Shown: positions 7,283-11,561 of the stretch, one piece after another
Layout: each line of letters begins with the position of its first letter
Position numbering within the stretch: the stretch's first letter is position 1
Assembly (NCBI GenBank): GCA_030831885.1
Contig: JAURKF010000079.1
Span: forward strand, 1 to 11,561
From: Flavobacteriales bacterium
Lineage (GTDB): Bacteria; Bacteroidota; Bacteroidia; Flavobacteriales; UA16
Length of the DNA stretch: 11,561 nucleotides
Reading direction: 5' to 3'
Notes under the pieces: model-generated
Told to the model about the DNA's origin: nothing
The model's database searches: none
The model's input: the letters and a program-made list of their open reading frames with translations, nothing else
Position numbers and translations under genes: made by a program

Positions 7283-8497
7283 TTATTGTCGGCGATTGGC
7301 CAACAGCGGCGGTGCTTCACCATTGAACGGATTCCAACGACCGATGGACTTAGCCATCATACCTGCCGCACTAACAACAGCACGATCGCCATACTTTTCA
7401 CGCATCTTATCCATGGCTTGGTAGAGATTAATGCGTTCCTCAGTATCGTCAAACAAATTAATTTGATAACCGCCGCCCACCAGGTGACTGAACTTCACCC
7501 CGATGAGGCGCACAAGCATACGTCGATTGTAAATCTTATCGAACAACTCCAATACACGAGGTACGATGAGATGATCGGCAGAAGTAAATGGTATGCGACA
7601 TTGCTGTGTATGCGTCTGAAAATCGGAATAGCGAATCTTGATGGTAATGCACGAGGTGAGCTTATCGCCGCGGCGCAACTGAAACGCCAGGTTTTCGGCC
7701 ATCGCCAGCAAGATGCCGCGCAGCTTCTCCACATCTATAGTATCGCGATCGAATGTACGTTCGGTCGAAATTGACTTTCTTTCCTGGTAGGGAACAACGG
7801 GCGACGGATCGATACCATTCGCCTTGCGCCATATCATTACACCATTGTCGCCAAAAGCGTTTTCCATCAACTCAACAGGCATCTCCTGCACTGTTTGAAT
7901 GCGGCTCACGCCCATGTTGCGAAGAGTTTGGTAGGTCTTATCGCCCACCATCGGTATTTTCTGTATCGACAGTGGTGCGAGAAATGGCTTCTCATCGCCC
8001 AGTAAAATGCGTCGCTGATTGTTGGGCTTCGCCTCGCCGGTAGCCACTTTCGAAACGGTCTTATTTTCTGAAAGACCAAACGAAATCGGCAGCCCTGTTT
8101 CGCGAATCACGCGCTCGCGCAACTCGGTGCCGTATTGATAGCAACCGAAAAATTTATCCATGCCTGAGAGGTCGCAGTAGAACTCATCGACCGATGTCTT
8201 TTCAAACACCGGCACAGCCTCGCGCACTATTTCACTCACCATGTCGGAATACTTCATGTAGTTGGCAGAGTTGCCGCGTATCACCACAGCCTCCGGGCAT
8301 AGCTGCTTAGCCAGCTTCATAGGCATAGCGCTGTGCACGCCAAACTTACGTGCTTCATAACTGCATGATGCGACCACGCCGCGATCGCTCGTGCCACCGA
8401 TAAGCACTGGCCTGTCATTGAGCCGACTATCGAGCAAGCGCTCTACTGACACGAAAAACGTGTCTAAGTCCATATGCATAATAGCGCGTTCGGGCAT
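7283..8497 (-). CDS. dinB: Y-family DNA polymerase (DinB/Pol IV-like)
   Basis: The 404-residue protein has the full Y-family core. HMDLDTFF holds catalytic D10 and the steric-gate residue F15. CSYEARKFGVHSAMP is the nucleotide-binding segment. SVDEFYCDLSG holds catalytic D104 and E105. GLSENKTVSKVATGEAKP and the helix-hairpin-helix segment IPMVGDKTYQTLRNMGV follow, then a little-finger domain. QINLF at 345-349 fits the beta-clamp-binding consensus QxxLF. All catalytic residues are present, so the enzyme should be active in bypass synthesis over damaged template. The frame is open to a GTG at 8527, but ATG 8497 gives the usual start, MPERAIMHMDLDTFF, and is preferred. The dnaE-like gene follows after 12 bp, so the two are almost surely co-transcribed and may be translationally coupled. 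ImuB-like degenerate catalytic sites are not seen, so DinB is a better name than ImuB. Confidence 0.92.
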   Translation of the reverse strand: MPERAIMHMDLDTFFVSVERLLDSRLNDRPVLIGGTSDRGVVASCSYEARKFGVHSAMPMKLAKQLCPEAVVIRGNSANYMKYSDMVSEIVREAVPVFEKTSVDEFYCDLSGMDKFFGCYQYGTELRERVIRETGLPISFGLSENKTVSKVATGEAKPNNQRRILLGDEKPFLAPLSIQKIPMVGDKTYQTLRNMGVSRIQTVQEMPVELMENAFGDNGVMIWRKANGIDPSPVVPYQERKSISTERTFDRDTIDVEKLRGILLAMAENLAFQLRRGDKLTSCITIKIRYSDFQTHTQQCRIPFTSADHLIVPRVLELFDKIYNRRMLVRLIGVKFSHLVGGGYQINLFDDTEERINLYQAMDKMREKYGDRAVVSAAGMMAKSIGRWNPFNGEAPPLLANRRQ

Positions 8498-8585
8498 GGC
8501 TGAAAGGTAGCGATTAAACCGGTTCACAGGAAACCGCTGATGCGTTTTATCATCAACCGTATCGTCAGCGAAAAGACATGGGTAG

Positions 8586-8604
8586 ATTGTAACCTACTTA
8601 CAAT
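8586..8604. promoter_or_regulatory. Inverted repeat upstream of dinB, candidate operator
   Basis: ATTGTAA (8586-8592) and TTACAAT (8598-8604) are perfect reverse complements around a 5-nt spacer, giving a 19-bp dyad typical in size of a dimeric repressor site. It lies about 90-110 bp upstream of the dinB ATG at 8497. It shares no sequence with the REP palindromes next to it. It is AT-rich with no U-run, so it does not look like a terminator. Control of the dinB-dnaE unit, for instance by a LexA-like or S24-peptidase regulator, is inference. Confidence 0.45.
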
Positions 8605-8650
8605 ACCGCTACGATAATACGAGTCTGTTTGCCTTAATTTTCCGCGAGGT

Positions 8651-8695
8651 TCCCACGATTTGTCGGCCATTCATTCCCACAATTAAAATCGTGAG
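8651..8695. repeat. Degenerate REP copies at the left edge of the REP region
   Basis: TCCCACGATT at 8651-8660 is one arm of the REP palindrome seen nearby. CCCACAATTAAAATCGTGAG at 8676-8695 is a full-length copy with two mismatched pairs in the stem. They look like decayed older copies outside the well-kept block that starts at 8718. Confidence 0.6.
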
Positions 8696-8717
8696 GCGAT
8701 AATAGCAACACTGAATA

Positions 8718-8737
8718 CCCACGATTAAAATCGTGGG
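8718..8737. repeat. REP palindrome A, perfect copy
   Basis: CCCACGATTAAAATCGTGGG has 9-bp complementary arms around a central AA. The same 20 bp recur perfectly at 8892-8911 and with changes at 8676, 9504 and 9659. Confidence 0.9.
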
Positions 8738-8746
8738 CTTTTCGTT

Positions 8747-8860
8747 TTGGCCCATCTATTCCGGAATAGCCCGCCAGTTCAGCAATAGTCTGCCGCTCCA
8801 GCTATAGCCCATCGCTTCAGATTTAGCCCTCTGCCTCAGATATAGCCCACCGCTTCAGCG
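8747..8860. repeat. Left tandem array of six 19-nt units
   Basis: Units start at 8747, 8766, 8785, 8804, 8823 and 8842, an exact 19-nt spacing. Typical units are ATAGCCCATCGCTTCAGAT (8804) and ATAGCCCACCGCTTCAGCG (8842). The first (8747) is the most diverged. The shared core GCCCaCCGCTTCAG is the left arm of REP palindrome B, so the array looks like a repeated half-palindrome. The period is not a multiple of three, and there are no spacers, so it is neither a coding repeat nor a CRISPR array. Confidence 0.85.
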
Positions 8861-8865
8861 GTGGG
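8846..8865. repeat. REP palindrome B, left copy
   Basis: CCCACCGCTTCAGCGGTGGG has 9-bp perfect arms around TC. Its left arm is the end of the last 19-nt unit of the left array and its right arm has no counterpart in the other units. An identical copy lies at 9613-9632. Confidence 0.9.
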
Positions 8866-8891
8866 AATACAAAACGCCCGCATCTCCCATT

Positions 8892-8911
8892 CCCACGATT
8901 AAAATCGTGGG
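8892..8911. repeat. REP palindrome A, copy touching the transposase stop codon
   Basis: This is a perfect copy of CCCACGATTAAAATCGTGGG. Its last base, 8911, abuts the stop codon of the transposase gene (TAG on the minus strand, 8914-8912). As RNA it would fold into a stable hairpin directly after that gene and could end or protect its transcript, although no U-run follows. Confidence 0.85.
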
Positions 8912-9364
8912 CTATTCGACCACCTCTTCCAAGTTCGTCTCGATTTTGTGGGCCTTAAGCAGAGAAACAATCTCATGATGATAGGTCTTTACACCATGGT
9001 GTGCCTTCTGATTTTTAATGTAATTAAATACTTGCCAATACCTCGACTCACTCACCGAAAAGGCTGAATATCCCGTCTGCCAGGCAAATTTCACCCCTAT
9101 CCAATTACTTTGATTGATGATGTGTGAGCTACCACCTTTAACTTGTCTAATAATGGAACTTGGCGAATGTGTCCCGTCCATTTGAATCAAACAATGCACA
9201 TGATCCGGCATACCATTAATAATTCGAAGATTGCATTTAGCAGCTGAAAACTCATCGGCAATTACACGGTGAATTCTTGCTTCAATCTCGTGATCAATGA
9301 AGGGCTGCCTGTTTTTAGTTGACCAAACCGCATGAACCCAAAGTTTTGTAAATGAATGTGCCAT
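8912..9364 (-). CDS. REP-associated tyrosine transposase / IS200-like Y1 transposase
   Basis: The 150-residue protein is a complete single-domain Y1 transposase of the HUH class (PF01797 type). The HUH motif is H55-V56-H57 in GMPDHVHCLI, and the catalytic tyrosine is Y115 in the helix NYIKNQKAHH. WQTGYSAFSVSES (95-107) is a conserved block before it. These enzymes nick single-stranded DNA at hairpins, join to the 5' end through the tyrosine, and move the DNA. The family members tied to REP sequences act on such palindromes. Here the gene lies between two direct REP blocks and its stop codon abuts a REP palindrome, which favours the RAYT reading over a free IS200 element. No accessory TnpB gene is present. 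The frame is intact, so activity is possible. The start ATG at 9364 is the only sensible one. No clear ribosome-binding site or promoter was found upstream. Confidence 0.9.
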   Translation of the reverse strand: MAHSFTKLWVHAVWSTKNRQPFIDHEIEARIHRVIADEFSAAKCNLRIINGMPDHVHCLIQMDGTHSPSSIIRQVKGGSSHIINQSNWIGVKFAWQTGYSAFSVSESRYWQVFNYIKNQKAHHGVKTYHHEIVSLLKAHKIETNLEEVVE

Positions 9365-9503
9365 TTGATTATTTGTTTAAAGTTTAATTCCTCTCCTAAA
9401 AACCTTGACAACCTCACGCTTCGGATGATATCAATGCAACAACATTTTCGCATCTTCAACATCACACGTGTCTCCATCCCATTAACATCATGCTCGCATC
9501 GTT

Positions 9504-9523
9504 CCCACGGTTAAAAAAGGGGG
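9504..9523. repeat. REP palindrome A, decayed copy
   Basis: CCCACGGTTAAAAAAGGGGG keeps the position and left arm of palindrome A but its right arm has changed, so the stem is broken. It is recognised by alignment of the whole block to 8718-8737. Confidence 0.6.
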
Positions 9524-9532
9524 CTATTGTTT

Positions 9533-9627
9533 TTGGCCTATCCAGTATGCAATAGCCAGCCAATTCCGCAAAAGTCTGCCGCGCCAGCTGCAGCCCACCG
9601 CTTCAGATGCAGCCCACCGCTTCAGCG
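9533..9627. repeat. Right tandem array of five 19-nt units
   Basis: Units start at 9533, 9552, 9571, 9590 and 9609 with exact 19-nt spacing. Unit by unit they match left-array units 1, 2, 3, 4 and 6; the left unit at 8823 has no partner. The odd unit AAAGTCTGCCGCGCCAGCT (9571) shares its distinctive GTCTGCCGC with the left unit at 8785, so both arrays come from one ancestral array. Confidence 0.85.
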
Positions 9628-9632
9628 GTGGG
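9613..9632. repeat. REP palindrome B, right copy
   Basis: This is identical over 20 bp to the copy at 8846-8865, with 9-bp perfect arms. It closes the right 19-nt array as the other closes the left one. Confidence 0.9.
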
Positions 9633-9658
9633 AATACAAAACGCCCCCATCTCCCATT

Positions 9659-9678
9659 CCCAAGATTAAAATCGTGGG
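9659..9678. repeat. REP palindrome A, right terminal copy
   Basis: CCCAAGATTAAAATCGTGGG differs from the perfect copies by one base in the left arm, leaving one mismatch in the stem. It marks the right end of recognisable REP sequence. Confidence 0.8.
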
Positions 9679-9833
9679 CTGTAGAACCAACATCCGAGTT
9701 CAAATGAACACCCCTCACTTAGAATATATATTCCATACATATCCATTGATACAATCAAATAGGAATAATTCAACTAAAAAAGCGATCACTAGAAAGAATA
9801 ACAAGAAATAAGAAAATCAAAAACCACACACCT

Positions 9834-9841
9834 TAACTTTG
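9834..9841 (+). promoter_or_regulatory. Candidate -7 box for the lamin-tail protein gene
   Basis: TAACTTTG is a full match to TAnnTTTG and ends 11 bp before the ATG at 9853, which would give a leader of only a few bases. No TTG is seen at the usual -33 distance. The AT-rich, Shine-Dalgarno-free leader is typical of Bacteroidota. Confidence 0.45.
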
Positions 9842-9852
9842 ACTTTACAATT

Positions 9853-11511
9853 ATGAAAAGAATACTAGCACTGCTTTCGACGGCTTGGATTTGGGTAACT
9901 TGCTTACATGCCCAAAACCTCAACCTCCGCATCAACGAAATTCTTACCAATAACCAAACGATGGTGATGGATGACTTTTTTGAGTATGATGACTGGGTCG
10001 AAATCTACAATCCTTCCGGAAGCCCAATTACCAATCTTGCAGGATATTACATCAGCGATGATCCGGACACGCTTACCAAATGGCAAATTCCTGCAATCGA
10101 TGCCGGAGTTACAACCATTCTTCCTAACAACTTCATCGTTCTTTGGATTGACGATGATTTCAACAACAACAACTCTCAGGGAGCAGATCATAACGCAGGT
10201 TTCGTTCTCAACAGCGAAGGAGAAACCTTTCTGCTCACCGCCCCCGATGGCATCACCGTGATTGACAGCATTTCCTACCCTGAAATGGCTCCCGATGTGA
10301 GCTGGGGTCGCTCATGCGACGGATGCCCACAATGGCAGTACTTCAACAATGTTACTTTCGATGATAACAATGCCGAGTACCAAGCCAATGACCTACTCTT
10401 CATCAACGAAGTTCAAACACAGAATATCTCCACCTACGACGATCTAGAGGGTGAATTTGAACCCTGGTTTGAAATCTACAACCCCAACAACTTTCAAGTT
10501 AATGCAGCAAACTACAGCATTAGTATCAATGGAGGTGCGCCCTGGGCTATTCCCTCTAGTCGTCCGGCACGCACAGTTATTCCGCCCGGAGGTTTTCTGC
10601 TCATTTGGTGTGACAATGACATTGCCGACGATGTAAATCACGCACCCTTAGAGCTTCCTGTTAGTGGGGCAACTATTCAACTAATCGGTCCCGACGGCGT
10701 TGATATCATCGACACCTACAACTACCCGGAGATCAACGCCAACAGCAGCTATGGAAGAGCAAACGACGGCGCCTCAAACAGCATACTTTTCAATACACCC
10801 ACACCGACCGTATCCAATCAACTTTTCATAATACAGCCCGAGAATATTGTCCTTAATGAACTTCTCGCCGCCAATCAAACCGGCATTACCGACAACGTGG
10901 GGGAACTTGAGGACTGGATTGAAATATACAACCCAACTAATTCTCCTATTAACCTGGGTGGATACTACCTCAGCGATGACCCTGAAGTGCGCAATAAATG
11001 GGTAATACCATCTTCGTTCCCGGATAGCGTTACAGTGCCTGCCCAAGGCTGGCTGCTCTTTTGGGCAGATGCAGATGTGGAACAAGGCGTGCGACATGCA
11101 GACTTCCGTTTGTCCAATAATGGCGAATACCTGAGCCTTGCGGGTCCTGATGGCTACACACTCGCCGACGAAATTCAGTGGAATTACATCGCACCTGATA
11201 CTTCATTGGGAAGACTAACCGATGGTTCGGAAGAATGGGTTCTGTTCATTGTTTCCACACCCGATGCATCGAACAACCAGGGAACCATCAACGTGTTGGA
11301 AAATACAACTTCGGATGTAACAGCGTACCCAAATCCTGCACAGGAAATAGTGTACTTCAATAAACCGGTGAACGCCATCATCGTCGATATCACAGGCAAA
11401 ACGATGGGCAGCATCAACAATGAACGTACGATAACGACTTCGCATTGGGCGCCCGGAATCTACTTTGCGCGCCTTTCCAACAGCTCAACGATTCGCATCA
11501 TCAAAAACTAA
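9853..11511 (+). CDS. Secreted protein with three lamin-tail domains and a T9SS sorting domain
   Basis: The 552-residue protein has a signal peptide ending at about A20 (CLHA before QN). Three lamin-tail (LTD) domains follow, at about residues 25-168, 181-316 and 331-469. Each starts with a strand of the type INEI, INEV or LNEL and has WxEIYNP (DDWVEIYNP 46-54; EPWFEIYNP 203-211; EDWIEIYNP 353-361). Domains 1 and 3 also share GYYxSDDP and KWxIP, while domain 2 is more diverged. Each domain ends with a WGR/YGR/LGR-type motif. The T9SS type A sorting domain begins at YPNP (492) and ends in GIYFARLSNSSTIRIIKN. LTD domains are immunoglobulin-like folds found in nuclear lamins and in many bacterial secreted proteins, where they probably bind other molecules or space domains. 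No catalytic domain is visible, so the protein may be a surface adhesin or scaffold. It stands alone after the REP region with its own likely promoter. Confidence 0.9.
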   Translation: MKRILALLSTAWIWVTCLHAQNLNLRINEILTNNQTMVMDDFFEYDDWVEIYNPSGSPITNLAGYYISDDPDTLTKWQIPAIDAGVTTILPNNFIVLWIDDDFNNNNSQGADHNAGFVLNSEGETFLLTAPDGITVIDSISYPEMAPDVSWGRSCDGCPQWQYFNNVTFDDNNAEYQANDLLFINEVQTQNISTYDDLEGEFEPWFEIYNPNNFQVNAANYSISINGGAPWAIPSSRPARTVIPPGGFLLIWCDNDIADDVNHAPLELPVSGATIQLIGPDGVDIIDTYNYPEINANSSYGRANDGASNSILFNTPTPTVSNQLFIIQPENIVLNELLAANQTGITDNVGELEDWIEIYNPTNSPINLGGYYLSDDPEVRNKWVIPSSFPDSVTVPAQGWLLFWADADVEQGVRHADFRLSNNGEYLSLAGPDGYTLADEIQWNYIAPDTSLGRLTDGSEEWVLFIVSTPDASNNQGTINVLENTTSDVTAYPNPAQEIVYFNKPVNAIIVDITGKTMGSINNERTITTSHWAPGIYFARLSNSSTIRIIKN

Positions 11512-11531
11512 TTGCAGCCTATCTTGCGCTC

Positions 11532-11561
11532 ATGAAAAGCATCACGGTCTTTTGCGGCGCA
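11532..11561 (+). CDS. Start of a probable LOG-family (TIGR00730 type) protein
   Basis: Only ten codons are present before the window ends: MKSITVFCGA. This matches the usual beginning of LOG-family Rossmann-fold proteins (SITVFCGSS in relatives), which release free base from nucleoside 5'-monophosphates such as cytokinin ribosides. The start is 20 bp after the stop of the lamin-tail protein. With so little sequence, another Rossmann-type protein cannot be excluded. Confidence 0.5.
   Translation, partial: MKSITVFCGA

Larger units (their letters stand above)
8718..8911. repeat. Left compound REP block (194 bp)
   Basis: It consists of a perfect 20-bp palindrome (8718-8737), nine further bases, six 19-nt units (8747-8860), the right arm of a second palindrome, a 31-nt tail from 8861, and a perfect third palindrome (8892-8911). 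It aligns to 9504-9678 with no gap except one missing 19-nt unit in that copy. The last 51 bases differ at only two positions between copies, the first 29 at about seven. Confidence 0.85.
8676..9678. mobile_element. REP/RAYT region: HUH transposase gene between two direct REP blocks
   Basis: An intact Y1 (HUH) transposase gene on the minus strand is flanked by two direct copies of a compound block of palindromes and 19-nt tandem units (8718-8911 and 9504-9678). The arrangement resembles a REP-associated tyrosine transposase with its REP/BIME elements rather than a simple IS200 element. Outer limits are uncertain: I set the left end at the outermost full-length palindrome and the right end at the last palindrome. 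No target-site duplication was identified. Confidence 0.7.
9504..9678. repeat. Right compound REP block (175 bp)
   Basis: It has the same order as the left block: palindrome A (decayed), nine bases, 19-nt array (five units, 9533-9627), the rest of palindrome B, the 31-nt tail and palindrome A (one change). The orientation is the same as in the left block, making them direct repeats on either side of the transposase gene. The length difference of 19 bp equals one array unit. Confidence 0.85.
9365..9852. other. Intergenic region: transposase leader, right REP block and AT-rich leader
   Basis: No credible gene is seen. Bases 9365-9503 between the transposase start and the right block hold no recognisable element. 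The right REP block fills 9504-9678. Bases 9679-9833 are AT-rich without clear repeats, followed by a -7 box for the next gene. A 94-codon open frame from 9527 reads through the repeats and is not believed. Confidence 0.6.

Noticed and set aside
7271..7285. A possible dinB-dnaE fusion by readthrough
   Set aside because: The dinB TAA and dnaE GTG are in the same frame, but the TAA is a normal stop and nothing nearby suggests recoding.
8498..8527. Ten-residue longer DinB from a GTG at 8527
   Set aside because: The ATG at 8497 gives the usual family start a few residues before HMDLD, and the extra residues match nothing known.
8747..8860. The 19-nt array as a CRISPR array
   Set aside because: Units follow each other directly with no spacers, are too short, and belong to a REP block duplicated around a transposase. 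No cas genes are present.
9365..9420. A promoter for the transposase gene
   Set aside because: Only imperfect TAnnTTTG-like sequences were found, with wrong spacing to any TTG, so no call was made.
9527..9811. A 94-codon plus-strand open frame
   Set aside because: It reads through the 19-nt array and the palindromes, has low-complexity composition and resembles no protein family.

Overview
The window looks like a chromosomal segment of a member of the Bacteroidota, probably an uncultured flavobacterium-like lineage. The signs are: two large secreted proteins ending in type IX secretion (T9SS) sorting domains; a lipoprotein whose sequence just after the lipidated cysteine (CQKDDEE) fits the Bacteroidota surface-export signal; start codons with few Shine-Dalgarno sequences; and several boxes of the Bacteroidota -7 form TAnnTTTG. 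Rank below the phylum is a guess. No tRNA, rRNA or CRISPR array was seen.

Layout. (1) 1-951, minus strand: a SMUG2-type uracil-DNA glycosylase followed by the start of ribB/ribBA (riboflavin synthesis), which runs off the left edge. (2) 1052-4164, plus strand: a two-gene unit coding for a diheme cytochrome c lipoprotein of the SO2930 family and a secreted FG-GAP/ASPIC protein with a T9SS tail. It ends in a hairpin terminator. (3) 8497-4217, minus strand: a two-gene DNA-damage-tolerance cassette, a Y-family polymerase (dinB) and then a short DnaE-type polymerase with a degenerate PHP domain. A perfect 7-5-7 inverted repeat, a plausible operator, lies about 90 bp upstream of dinB. (4) About 8650-9680: a REP-type region around an intact HUH/Y1 transposase (RAYT/IS200-like). 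The transposase lies between two direct copies of a compound repeat block. Each block has a palindrome, an array of degenerate 19-nt tandem units, a second palindrome and a third palindrome. The copies align without gaps except that one has exactly one more 19-nt unit (194 versus 175 bp). (5) 9853-11511, plus strand: a secreted protein with three lamin-tail domains and a T9SS tail. The last 30 bases hold the first ten codons of what is probably a LOG-family protein.

How the parts may work together (inference). The cytochrome lipoprotein and its secreted neighbour probably act together at the cell surface. The glycosylase and the dinB-dnaE cassette both deal with DNA damage but are not in one operon. 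The REP/transposase block sits upstream of the polymerase cassette, where many related cassettes carry a regulator or ImuA-like gene, and none is seen here. The most unusual structure in the window is the pair of 19-nt tandem arrays built from one arm of a REP palindrome.
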